A stretch of 64,000 nt of DNA from CAVTQZ01 sp963737015. Its GTDB lineage: Bacteria; Actinomycetota; Acidimicrobiia; Acidimicrobiales; UBA8190. Positions within the stretch are counted from its first letter, which is position 1; each line of letters starts with the position of its first letter. The stretch covers positions 1,488,001-1,552,000 of the forward strand of contig CAVTQZ010000001.1 of NCBI GenBank assembly GCA_963737015.1. Direction: 5' to 3'. Below the pieces are notes generated by a model. It saw only the letters and a program-made list of their open reading frames with translations. It had not been told where the DNA came from and did not search any database. The position numbers and the translations under genes are program-made. Positions 18,286 to 27,500 of the stretch are shown here, piece after piece.

Positions 18286-19077
18286 CTAAGAGTTGAGCAG
18301 GGCCCGGTCGGCGTCTATGACGCGTGCGAGCGCACGATAAGCCTCTGCACCCGGTGAGGACGGGGCGTGCTGGAGGATGCTCCTGCCGCGAGCCGGAGCC
18401 TCGGCGAAACGGATCGACTTCCTCACCGGCGGGTCCAGGACGGGCAGGCCGTAACGCCGGGTGACGTCCTCCAGGACGGCACGGGCGTGCCGTGTGCGCT
18501 CGTCGTACATCGTGGCGATCACTCCGAGTACCTGAAGATCGGCGTTCGCGAACATCCGTACGTCGTCGATGGTCTCGAGGAGCTGGCCTACGCCACGGTG
18601 ACTGAGCGCCTCGCACTGCAAAGGGATCAGCACCTCCTCCGCTGCCGTGAGCCCGTTGATGGTGAGGACACCGAGGGACGGTGGGCAGTCGAGAAGTATC
18701 ACGTCGTATTCGTCGCGCACATGCGACAGGGCACGCGCGAGGACGTGCTCTCTGCCCGTCCTCGTGAGCAGGTGCACCTCGGATCCGGCGAGGTCGATCG
18801 TGGCGGGCACGATGTCGAGCGACTCTGCTCCGCTCACCCTCACACGGACGTCCGCGATCTTCATCTTGCGAACGAAAACGTCGTGGAGCGAGTGGTCGAG
18901 AGCTTCGGGATCGATGCCGGTCGAATAGGTGAGGCACGCTTGTGGGTCCAGGTCCACAAGCAATACGGCACGTCCCAACTCCGTAAGGGCGAAGCCGAGA
19001 GCATGAACCGTGGTCGTCTTGGCGACACCGCCCTTCTGGTTGGCGATCGCCACCACCCTCGTCACGGCGCGCAGCAT
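18286..19077 (-). CDS. ParA/Soj family ATPase (orphan)
   Basis: I use the ATG at 19077 (MLRAVTRVVAIANQKGG), giving 263 residues, the usual ParA size. The deviant Walker A KGGVAKTTT (about residue 16), switch I VDLDPQACLTY and Walker B VILLDCPPSLG are all intact. No ParB gene or obvious parS site is nearby, so this is more likely an orphan ParA/MinD-like positioning ATPase than the chromosomal segregation pair. The partner may be the zinc-ribbon protein encoded 12 nt downstream. It acts on the nucleoid as a membrane-free ATPase. Confidence 0.87.
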   Translation of the reverse strand: MLRAVTRVVAIANQKGGVAKTTTVHALGFALTELGRAVLLVDLDPQACLTYSTGIDPEALDHSLHDVFVRKMKIADVRVRVSGAESLDIVPATIDLAGSEVHLLTRTGREHVLARALSHVRDEYDVILLDCPPSLGVLTINGLTAAEEVLIPLQCEALSHRGVGQLLETIDDVRMFANADLQVLGVIATMYDERTRHARAVLEDVTRRYGLPVLDPPVRKSIRFAEAPARGRSILQHAPSSPGAEAYRALARVIDADRALLNS

Positions 19078-19099
19078 AGCTGGCGAGCATTCGGAGCCC

Positions 19100-19894
19100 T
19101 CAGGACGAATTGGTCCGCGGGCGAGTATGGGACGACCGGTTTTTGGCGAGAAGCGTCTTCTCCAAGACCGCCACATAGGGCTCTCCGACACCTGCCCCGA
19201 CGACGACGGTCTGACCCCAACCTGTGCCGCGAAGTAGAAACTCCATCTCGCGTCGCGAGACGAAGAGCCAGTTGAACCACGGCGTCGAAAGGTTCTGGTA
19301 GTGGATCCGGAGGCGAACCTGTCCCGGCAGCCGCCCGCGATCGCGATTGAGCCGGTAATAAGCACGGTCGACGAGAGGCGCGCCGCCGCCATAGGGGTTG
19401 GTGCTCTCGGCGAGGATCCTGGCGTGAGGCGGGGTGCGTCTGGCCCATTCGGCGAGCATCCGCCGCAGGCGCGCCGGGTTGCCGAAGATGCCGAAGTTGT
19501 TGCCGAGCAGGAGAATCGTGTCGAATGATCGGAGCCGCGTGCCGAGCTGGTCGAGACGCAGGTGCCAGACCTCTTTCACTCCGCGTGCTCGCGCCGTCCG
19601 CACGGCCAGGGGCGAGGAGTCCATCGCCACGACCTCCAGCCCGCGGTTTTGCAGGTGGAGGCTGACGCGCCCTGCGCCACATCCAACGTCGAGGACACGG
19701 CCACGTGCGAACCTGATGGCCCTGCGCTCGGCGGGCGGCCATTTGGCCAGGCCAGCAACGTAAAGCTCGTGACCGGCACCGAAGTCGGTGCGCCCGTCTT
19801 CGCGCTCGAAGATCTCGGGATCGGAGCCCCCCGCCTCCCAATCGACGAGCGCCTGACCGAAGGCGTCGCCGATCAGCTTTCCCGAGGCTTTCAC
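19100..19894 (-). CDS. Class I SAM-dependent methyltransferase
   Basis: The GTG at 19894 overlaps the stop of the upstream gene by 4 nt (GTGA), so I prefer it to longer starts. The 264-residue product has motif I VLDVGCGAGRVSLHLQ (about residue 65), an acidic motif VVAMDSSPLAV, and motif IV-like FDTILLLGNNFGIFG. The C-terminal half (YYRLNRDRGRLPG) is a typical substrate domain. The acceptor is unknown. Tight coupling to the PF10118-type hydrolase gene implies they act together. Confidence 0.83.
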   Translation of the reverse strand: MKASGKLIGDAFGQALVDWEAGGSDPEIFEREDGRTDFGAGHELYVAGLAKWPPAERRAIRFARGRVLDVGCGAGRVSLHLQNRGLEVVAMDSSPLAVRTARARGVKEVWHLRLDQLGTRLRSFDTILLLGNNFGIFGNPARLRRMLAEWARRTPPHARILAESTNPYGGGAPLVDRAYYRLNRDRGRLPGQVRLRIHYQNLSTPWFNWLFVSRREMEFLLRGTGWGQTVVVGAGVGEPYVAVLEKTLLAKNRSSHTRPRTNSS

Positions 19895-20862
19895 GCAGGC
19901 ACTTGAGCGCCACCTTCTGCAGCGGCCTGGCGTGCACGAGCGGCCGCCGGGGACTGGGCGAGGTACTGCATCGCCAGTTCGGTGGACGCCTCGCGTACCG
20001 GGTGATGGCTGGGCCGCATGTACCGAATGGGCGTGGTGACCATGAGCATCCAAGGTCCCGGCACGCGGTATTGCCTAGCCGCCCGGAACCAGTCACGCCA
20101 TCTCGGTCCGCGGCGGACGGTCGGGTCGTTCTTCATGAGATACGTCAGCCCGTGCCACCACCATGCGAGAAGAGCCGGGGCGGTGAACAACATCCCGAGA
20201 GCGCGCAACAAGTAGCTACCCGACACTTGCTGGTAGACGTCGTAGACGAGCGAACGATGCTCGATCTCCTCGGAACCGTGCCACCTGAGCAGATCGAGCA
20301 TCACCGGATCAGCGCCCGCATAGTCGAGTCCACGGTTCTGTATCACCCATTGACCGAGCACGGCGGTGAAGTGCTCGATCGCGGCCACGTCGGCCAGACG
20401 TCTGTGCAACCACCACCGCTGCAGACCCTCAGGCCAGTCGGGCTTCGGGCTTCCGATCTTCGAGAACCACTTCTCGAGGCTCGAGGTGAAGGGTTCGCTA
20501 TCGATTCCGTGAGCAGCGAGTTGCTCGAGCACCACGCTGTGGGCCCACGCGTGCCATGACTCCTGTTGCACGAAGGGCTTTATGGCCTCGAGGAGCTCGG
20601 GATCGGACACGAACGGGGTCGCTTCGTTCACAACCCCTATGAACCAGCGTTCACCAGCCGGAAGAAGAAGGTGAAGGACGTTGATCAGATGCGTGCTGAA
20701 CGGATCGTCCGGGACCCAGTGAAGTGGCGTGTCGGACCAGTCGAAGCGGACCATCCGCCGCTCGGCCGGATGACCTTCTTGGATCTCTTCTTTCGGAGCT
20801 TTGCCCTCTCCGGGCCCGTTCCCGTTGCGGTTCGCGGTCATCTCACTACTCATGACAGTCAT
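19891..20862 (-). CDS. Predicted metal-dependent hydrolase (PF10118/COG3687 type)
   Basis: This 323-residue protein has the spaced carboxylate/His motifs of a ferritin-like di-metal helical bundle: VNEATPF, ESWHAWAHS (about residue 101), AAIEHFTAVLG (about 160) and SEEIEHRSLVYDVY (about 194). Two hydrophobic stretches near residues 215-235 suggest membrane association. Family members are annotated as metal-dependent hydrolases without a firm substrate. The gene overlaps the downstream methyltransferase by 4 nt. A perfect inverted repeat lies 33 bp before the start. Confidence 0.8.
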   Translation of the reverse strand: MTVMSSEMTANRNGNGPGEGKAPKEEIQEGHPAERRMVRFDWSDTPLHWVPDDPFSTHLINVLHLLLPAGERWFIGVVNEATPFVSDPELLEAIKPFVQQESWHAWAHSVVLEQLAAHGIDSEPFTSSLEKWFSKIGSPKPDWPEGLQRWWLHRRLADVAAIEHFTAVLGQWVIQNRGLDYAGADPVMLDLLRWHGSEEIEHRSLVYDVYQQVSGSYLLRALGMLFTAPALLAWWWHGLTYLMKNDPTVRRGPRWRDWFRAARQYRVPGPWMLMVTTPIRYMRPSHHPVREASTELAMQYLAQSPAAARARQAAAEGGAQVPA

Positions 20863-20894
20863 CTGTGACCTCCCACCTGGCGGGTTCGTAAATG

Positions 20895-20920
20895 GGACCC
20901 CGTACCTTTACCCGGGGTCC
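20895..20920. promoter_or_regulatory. Candidate operator: 8-bp perfect inverted repeat
   Basis: GGACCCCG and CGGGGTCC are separated by 10 bp, 33 bp upstream of the metal-dependent hydrolase start. Size and place suit a dimeric repressor site or a leader hairpin. The rest of 20863-21154 shows nothing else that I can recognise. Confidence 0.4.
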
Positions 20921-21154
20921 GGGCGCCTGAACCGACCGTCCATCAGCTGCCGCATCTGTCGCCGCCGGAGAGCGCAGTTACCGCTGCGCTTCCGGCCCAG
21001 CCTGCCACCGCCAAGCCCTGGTCGCCCGAGAAGCCTGCCGTGTAGTCCCGAATCAAGCCGACCGACAGGTAGGAAGCACACAAGAGAAAGAGACTCAGGT
21101 AAGAGGAGACATGTGTGGCCGGATCGTTCGACTCAAGCGTGATAGCAAATCTGA

Positions 21155-21793
21155 GTGGTGGATGACGCCGGACGACCGGAAGCCTCCTCCATACAGGATT
21201 CCGGAGTCCACGACTTCGATTCGATGTACGCCTTCACGCCTCCGTGGGATATCGGCCGACCACAGAGAGCCTTCGAGCGACTCTCCCACTCAGGGGACCT
21301 GAACGGCAGGGTGTTGGACGTCGGGTGCGGGACGGGTGAGCACGCCCTGATGGCCGCCGCTCTTGGACACGACGCCACGGGCATCGACAGTTCCTCCAGA
21401 GCTATAGACAAGGCAAAAGAGAAAGCTTTGGAACGCTCTCTCGACGTGCGTTTCCTGGTTTGGGATGCCCTTGACCTACCTGCACTCGGAGAGCGATTCG
21501 ACACCGTCCTCGATTGCGGTTTGTTCCACATCTTCGATGATCATGACCGGATCCGCTTCGTACAGAGTCTTGCGGCAGCCATTCCCACGGGTGGGCACTA
21601 CCACATGCTCTGCTTCAGCAACCGCCAGTCAGGGGACTGGGGTCCCCGGCGTGTGACACGAGAGGAGATCGAGACCGCTTTTTCCGATGGATGGCGCATT
21701 GACTCGATCGAAGGAGCAGTAATAGCTATCACCTTCGACCCCAACGGAGTAAGTGCGTGGCATGCAGCAATCACAGCTTCGTCACAAGAGTGA
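21155..21793 (+). CDS. Class I SAM-dependent methyltransferase (thiopurine/TehB-like)
   Basis: The 212-residue protein has motif I RVLDVGCGTGEHALMAA (about residue 52), the acidic motif TGIDSSSRAI, motif II-like VWDALDLPALGERFDTVLDCG and an FHIFDDHDR region resembling TehB/TPMT-like small methyltransferases. MYAFTPPWDIGRPQ near residue 24 is a family-typical entry loop, and the ATG there (21224) is an alternative start. It is followed 5 nt later by a GH5 lipoprotein gene. The substrate is unknown. Confidence 0.84.
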   Translation: MVDDAGRPEASSIQDSGVHDFDSMYAFTPPWDIGRPQRAFERLSHSGDLNGRVLDVGCGTGEHALMAAALGHDATGIDSSSRAIDKAKEKALERSLDVRFLVWDALDLPALGERFDTVLDCGLFHIFDDHDRIRFVQSLAAAIPTGGHYHMLCFSNRQSGDWGPRRVTREEIETAFSDGWRIDSIEGAVIAITFDPNGVSAWHAAITASSQE

Positions 21794-21798
21794 TTCGC

Positions 21799-22908
21799 AT
21801 GCGCCGGTCTCGGGGGGTCCTGGCTTGTGGCTGCATCTTGCTCGCAGCAGCGGGTTGCACAAACGTCAGCTCCGGTCACAAAGGCCCGCCGTCGCCGCGA
21901 GTGTCACTTCCACGATCTCAAGAGGTCACTTACTCCGTATCGGGGAATCAGATCGTCGACACTTCCGGACACGACTTCATCCCGTACGGCATCACCGTTT
22001 ATGGCCTTGCCTACGCCAATTGGGCCCAAATGTCGTTGACGGACAACGGCGAAATAAACGCGGCCGCACGGATCTGGCATTCCAATACCGTGAGATTGCA
22101 GGTCGACCCCGCTGCCATGCTCGAAACGTCGCCTTATGACTCTTCAATGCTGGCCTCGCTCGACGGTGAGGTCGCCCAAGCAGAGGCCGACAACATGACG
22201 GTGATCATTTCGGCCCAGACCGAGCGTGATAGCGGAATTCGCTCGATCCTGATGCCGAATGACCTTGTACAGCGGTTCTGGCAGGTCATTGCCACCCACT
22301 ACCGCTCTGACGACAGGGTGTGGTTCGACCTGTTCAACGAACCGAGGCTGCAGAGCCCTCGAAGCCAGGATTATTGGAGTATCTGGCACGACGGAGGATC
22401 CGGCTACGTGGGAATGCAGAGCTTGGTCAACACGGTCCGAGCTACGGGCGCCACAAACATCGTTCTTGCTGAAGGTATAGATCTCGCGGAAACTCTGGAA
22501 GGCTTGATCCCGTTGAGCGGCGGCAACATCGCTTACGCCGTCCACCCCTATTTCACGAGAACCACTCAGCCGGTTGACTGGCAAACCAACTGGGGTGATC
22601 AAGCAGGTGAATATCCGATAGTGGCTGACGAGTGGGGCGAGTGGGCGAGCCAGAGCGACGAATGCAACTTCAATGCGCCCGTGCTAGTCCCGCAGTTTCT
22701 TGATTATCTGCGTTCGAAGAACATTGGGCTCATCGCTTGGGCTCTGAGGCCACCTGGTGTCCTGGTGGTCGATCCACCCAACTACAGCGATCCGACTTCG
22801 TTCGACCCTCACCAGCAATACACGTGCACGGGCGCGCCGCATGCGAATCCCCCACAAGGGGCAGGTTCTCTACTGATGCAGTATTTCGCGAAGTATGGAG
22901 GTACTTAG
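21799..22908 (+). CDS. Lipoprotein glycoside hydrolase family 5 (cellulase-like)
   Basis: The ATG at 21799 gives MRRSRGVLACGCILLAAAGC, a lipoprotein signal with lipobox LAAAGC, so the enzyme is probably anchored outside the membrane. The (beta/alpha)8 domain shows the GH5 acid/base in WFDLFNEPR (about residue 180) and the nucleophile Glu in IVADEWGEWA (about 280), plus HPYF between them. The 369-residue length fits. It should cleave a beta-glycan. Its 3' end lies about 50 bp from the left end of the integrative element, so it borders, and is not part of, the insertion. Confidence 0.85.
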   Translation: MRRSRGVLACGCILLAAAGCTNVSSGHKGPPSPRVSLPRSQEVTYSVSGNQIVDTSGHDFIPYGITVYGLAYANWAQMSLTDNGEINAAARIWHSNTVRLQVDPAAMLETSPYDSSMLASLDGEVAQAEADNMTVIISAQTERDSGIRSILMPNDLVQRFWQVIATHYRSDDRVWFDLFNEPRLQSPRSQDYWSIWHDGGSGYVGMQSLVNTVRATGATNIVLAEGIDLAETLEGLIPLSGGNIAYAVHPYFTRTTQPVDWQTNWGDQAGEYPIVADEWGEWASQSDECNFNAPVLVPQFLDYLRSKNIGLIAWALRPPGVLVVDPPNYSDPTSFDPHQQYTCTGAPHANPPQGAGSLLMQYFAKYGGT

Positions 22909-22960
22909 AAGGTTCTCCTTACAAGGTTCCGTGGCGCCTCGAGTAGTCGTTGGTCGGATG

Positions 22961-23001
22961 GTGCCCCCGGCACGACTCGAACGCGCAACCTGGTGGGTAG
23001 A
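22961..23001 (-). repeat. attL: truncated tRNA-Arg 3' half (41-bp core)
   Basis: Identical over 41 bp to the 3' half of the tRNA-Arg gene at 39064-39104, ending inside the anticodon loop; identity stops abruptly at both sides. It has no 5' half, so it is a recombination scar rather than a functional tRNA. Confidence 0.93.
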
Positions 23002-23094
23002 TAATATGGTTGTGTCATAGGCACACAAAAAACGTTGACCAGGAAAGACGGTCGTTATTACACCGGTGTATTTCGCATCCTTTTTGATCGCTCC

Positions 23095-23113
23095 GCGGAC
23101 ATTTCGCGGACAT
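23095..23113. repeat. Paired GCGGACAT repeats (candidate integrase arm sites, left end)
   Basis: Two copies of GCGGACAT begin 11 bp apart, at 23095 and 23106, about 94 bp inside attL. The same pair with the same 11-bp spacing occurs at 39001/39012 near the right end. Tyrosine integrases of this type use short direct repeats as arm-binding sites, which is the likely role. Confidence 0.6.
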
Positions 23114-23776
23114 GGCTCATCGAAAGTTCGAAGCATCGTGAGCACCGACGCTCGCCCGCGGCCTTAGTTGCCGGGTTGGAGAACCAGTGTCAGCTCAACC
23201 TGGAAACGTCTGCACACCTCGGATCGGCAATGTATCGACTCCTATAGGAGTAACAACCCTGGAAAGGCGGACTCGGTGAATGCGGGTAGAGCACGACACT
23301 GCGGCCCCAAACTGCGGCGATCGTTGCCTGAATAGAACCGGGACTCGACGGTCGTCGCCAGACCCTCGTCTTCGGCACCGAGGTTGGCGACAACGGGTTC
23401 ATCCTTTCGGCATTCTGATCCCGTCATAGTGACCTGCACCATTCTCTGCAACGCGAGCGTTCAACGCGATGAACGTTCAACGCGATGCTCCACTTGGACC
23501 GCGAGTGCTTAGGCGTTCCGAGCTACCTGCAGAGGCTCACCAATCTGCCCTCTGACCAGGTTATTTATCCGTTGACCTCACTCAACGCTTCTTGCCGCTT
23601 CGCGCCATTCTGAGGACTTTTTGAGGACTTTTGGAGGACCATTGTTGACTCAGCGATCGCCGACAGCTCCCGCACTGAATTACCGGCGCCGAGCTCCCAC
23701 CTCCCGACCTAGCAAGCGGCGGCTCCCGCACAAGGGGGGTCTACTGGTGACGGCGACGGACAACAGCACGTGAACC
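23114..23776. other. Non-coding left flank of the element
   Basis: No convincing gene in 660 bp. It holds two 14-bp direct repeats, CGTTCAACGCGATG at 23458 and 23474 (16-bp period), and a tandem TGAGGACTTTT at 23611 and 23622 followed by a partial GGAGGACC. Short repeats like the latter are often seen at integrase attachment regions. Possible use is replication, arm binding or a relic of an older insertion. Confidence 0.45.
23611..23640. repeat. Tandem TGAGGACTTTT direct repeat
   Basis: Two perfect 11-bp copies back to back plus a third, diverged GGAGGACC. They lie about 650 bp inside attL and differ from the GCGGACAT set, so they could belong to another integrase system or be host-factor sites. 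Confidence 0.5.
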
Positions 23777-24409
23777 TTAGTGGTCCTTGAGGGCGGAACC
23801 GACTGATTCGCTTATCGATGTGAGCAATGACAAGCACTGGGAGGTTTTGGGGCAGGAATCGCCCGAATCAAATATGTATTGCCCACTCGCGAAAATTTCG
23901 GTGTTTCCTTCGCATTGAGCGCAATTGCCCGTGCCAGAAAAGATCGCACTCGACGTAATGCCCGGAATCCTCTGTGCAGGACTAGGTTGCCAGAATTGAA
24001 AGAACCCTTTTGCGCCGTCGCTCGATGAGAACCTAACCAGCATGAGGTTGAGCTGGCCAATGTTAGGGACCGATGGCGACCCAGCTCGTGATATGCGGAG
24101 GTTTGTCGTAGCGGCATCGGTGAACCCGAGAGAATTGAGCGTGTCCAGACCTGATTCTCTATTCAACGTGACGTTATTCAATTGTGACTCGCTAACTGGT
24201 GTCGACATCACTGGCGACAACGACCAACCGTGAACCCACGGGTTGGTCGATAGTTGCTGGTTGAGCGCTTGAACGATTTCTGAGCTGGTCACGGCGCTCG
24301 CCGGGATCGCCACCTTTGGTGGCGGGGTCGAGCTTCCAGCACAGCTGGAGAAGAGAAAGGCAACAATAAAGGCTGCCGCGAGTGCCAACCGCTTTGATTG
24401 TGAAGTCAA
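23777..24409 (-). CDS. Small lipoprotein downstream of the RHS gene, unknown function
   Basis: I choose the TTG at 24409, which has GAGGAA 7 nt upstream and gives a classical short signal, LALAAAFIVAFLFSSC (lipid Cys at about residue 23); a GTG at 24439 would add ten polar residues and has no ribosome site. The mature part of about 185 residues is Ser/Thr/Asn-rich, with four Cys (CAQC, a CPKTSQC pair) and no family I recognise. It is the first gene after the RHS toxin tip, 126 bp away on the same strand. That is where immunity proteins usually lie, but immunity is inference only. Base composition is visibly more A/T-rich than the chromosome. Confidence 0.65.
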   Translation of the reverse strand: MTSQSKRLALAAAFIVAFLFSSCAGSSTPPPKVAIPASAVTSSEIVQALNQQLSTNPWVHGWSLSPVMSTPVSESQLNNVTLNRESGLDTLNSLGFTDAATTNLRISRAGSPSVPNIGQLNLMLVRFSSSDGAKGFFQFWQPSPAQRIPGITSSAIFSGTGNCAQCEGNTEIFASGQYIFDSGDSCPKTSQCLSLLTSISESVGSALKDH

Positions 24410-24535
24410 AGAAACATTCCTCGGCCCACATTCCCGCACATGTACGAGGCGTCCTCAGTTTGCGCTAGCTCTGCCAAGGTCTCTAATTGTTCAGTGAAGT
24501 CGATCAGTCCATTCGCACCCGCCTGTCCCGAAATT

Positions 24536-27500
24536 TCAGTACGCGACCCAAACAACTGTGTTGTCTGCGGACAGATATAAGGGATCCGGTCCGACACTTT
24601 GCCAATCAATGAGACCCGGAACCAAAACGTTCGTGATGCAAGAGTTAACGGTCTGGCAGGCGGATGCGATAGCGGAATTGCTGCTGTGAGAGTAGAGAGC
24701 CGTCACATTCGAAAAGACGATCGCCGCAGCCCCAATCGATGTGTACAAGTTTGGGGATAAATATTGGAAGTAGTCGTAGACACTTGTTAAGACATAAATA
24801 CAGGGCGCCCCTGTCGAACATTGGGTGTATCCATATTGCGCGCCACCCCAATTGACCTTGGTAAACGGCGACGTTCCGGTAGGGTCGCTCCCATTGGCGG
24901 GATCGTCTCCGGCATAGGCATAAGCTTGTCCCGTAGTTGTGACGTCAGGGTCAACTGAGAGGAACTGGCCGCTCGCAGGGTCGTAGTACCGATTGATCAA
25001 ATACACGAATCCGGTGTTATCCGTGTAGCCGCCTTCAAAACCGAACGGGGTGCCGATCGTGCACGATGTGCATGGATTGCCATAGGTATCAAAGCTCATC
25101 GCACCGACGGTCGATCCAGATGCGCTTAGTTGTTCACGAACACCCGTGGTGTCAGACACTAAATAGGTCGGGCTGGACCCTGCTATGGAAATCTGCTCGA
25201 TTGGTGCAGGGCTGCTGTTCGATCCGTACAGGTAGTAGTTAGTACCGTCCTCGAGGAGTCTCGGCAAGGATGTCCTCGTGTCCCAGGTGAATTGCTGGCT
25301 TGTTCCACCTGCGGGTGTGTCCGACATGCGGATTCCGTCACCGTTGTAGGAGTATGTGCTCGAGTACGAACTGTTTTGGTTCGCGCAGCTATAGCTAGAG
25401 CCGTTTGCTGCTGTCTCGCACGTGAGTTGGCCTGCCTGGTTCCAACCGAACGAGGTGGAGTGACCTCCAGAAGGCGTGGCACTCGTCCGTTCCCCAACCG
25501 TATTCTCGACGTAAGTCGTCGCCCCCGACGGCGGGGAGCTGCAAGAACCTGTGCTCGAGCCGCTCCAACATAGCTGGCCGTCGGTGTTGTACGAGTAATC
25601 CGTCGTTGACCCGGAGGAAGTCACCGACGCGATCTCGCTGGCGCCGTCATAGCTGTAGGAAGCGGTAGAACCCGTGGTGACCCTGCTCAGTGGGTCATAG
25701 GCGTATGAGGTGTTGGAGCCGGAGGTGTCCGACGTAGCGATTTGCTCATCGGCGTTGCGGGTCAGCGACGTGAGATCGCTCTTTGTCCCACCCGCTGTCA
25801 CTGACGTGTCGATGAGAGCGTCCGTCTGGTCGTAGGAATTCGTGACTGCACTCGCGCTTGCAGATGGTAAGGCCGTATTGGTGAGGTTGAAGTCCGAGTC
25901 GTAGGAGAAACTCGTCGAGTTTCCGAACCAGTCCGTCATCTGGGTCATGAGATCAGCTGCGTCGTACTTGTAGGTCACGATCCCAGTCCCAGAGTTCGAG
26001 TTCTGGCAGTTCTTCGTGCCGCTGTTTGGATACGAAAGACAGGTCAAGTTTCCATCTGAGTCGTATCCATAAGTGAGGGTGGCGTTCGCGCCGTTGGTAA
26101 CGGAAATGACCCTTTCGAAGCCGTCGTAGGAGTAGGTGGTGGTGCCGGTGCCGTCGACCATCTGATTGCGGTTTCCATCGGCGTCATAGGAATAAGTGAC
26201 CCCGTGCGGCTGGACGAAACCGGGTTGGGTGTTGGAGTAAGTCACGGTGCTAGGCCGGTTGTCCCCATCGTAGGTGTAAGTCGTCGTTCCAGAGCCATCA
26301 ATCTTCGTGAGCACGTTTCCCACACCGTCGTAGGTGTAGGTCGTCGGAGTCTGAGCCGTCGTGTTGGGCGGTGCCTGCTCGATCACGTGGTCGAGCGCGT
26401 CGTAGTAGCTCGTGGTCGTGTTCGACAAACCATTCTTCACCTGCGCGCAGTACGTCGTACCACTCGGCGGGCTCGGACAGTTCGACGGCACAATGTCGTA
26501 GGTGTAGCTCGTTGTAGAGGTAGACGAGCTGCCGTATCCCTGAGTCACAGAGCTCACCCGATCGTCTTTGTCGTAGCTCGTGACCGTCTCGTTGTTTAGC
26601 GCATCGGTGGACGACGTCTTGTTGCCGTCCGAGTCGTATCCGTAGCTAGTGGTGTGCCCGTTGGCGTCTGTCTGCGAAGTGACCTCGCCGTCGTTGTCGT
26701 AGACCCAGGTCGACGTGCCCGCGACCCTCGGCTGGCCGGCAGGAGGGCAGTCTGTGCCAGACGAGGTGGCGTTGGCAGACGCCTCACAGACCTTTCGGCC
26801 CATGGCGTCGTAGACGTCCTGGGTGAGGCCTCCGCTTCCTCCCGAGGGAGTCGTGACCGTGACGTCCACAGTCCCAGAAGATCCGGCTGGTGACGTGGTT
26901 GTGAGCGAAGTGGCGCCATTTACCCTGTAGCTCTGCGCCGAAGCAGCGCCGAAGAAGACCCCGTTTACCGAAGAGAGGTTCTGGCCCACGATGCTCACAG
27001 AGGTGCCCCCGACAGAGGATCCGCCCGTCGGGAAGACTCCCTCTACAATGGGCGCCGAGTCAGCGAGATTCGCAGTCAGAAGAGCTCCAACCGAGTCGAA
27101 GTTTCCCGCAGGCGACTGGGAGGCGGTGGGTGCGACTGAGCCTGAGACATCGGTGTCATAGGCGATTTGGTTGTTGCTCGAGGTCGTTTGGTAAGTGAAG
27201 CCTGCGCTCGTGCCAGACGAGGCGACGTTCTCCAGCTCCGTGAAGCCGAGGTAGAGCTCGAGGGAGCCGGACGCCGCGAGGCTCGGGTAGGAGAGCGCTG
27301 TGGTATTGGTCGTGGAGCTGCTGTTGGCGGCGCTGTCCTTCGACCAAACGGTGTTGGATCCGAGCCCAGCGGTGAATTCCTCGGAGCTGAGCTCGACCCA
27401 GCTGTTAGGCGTCGCGGAAAAGGTGACCGAAATGCTCGAGGAACCGGTCGATGTCACCGTTCCGAGCCAGAGCTCGTCGTCTCGATTGTTGGTGGAGTCC

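Noticed and set aside
22961..23001. A second tRNA-Arg gene
   Set aside because: Only the 3' half is present; D arm and 5' acceptor strand are missing, so it is an att scar.
23035..23247. A 70-codon frame next to attL
   Set aside because: It runs over the GCGGACAT arm repeats, has no ribosome site and mirrors the integrase 3' repeat region rather than a protein.
24645..24851. Small minus-strand frames in the RHS tip as separate immunity genes
   Set aside because: They lie inside the continuous RHS frame and lack a ribosome site or folded pattern.
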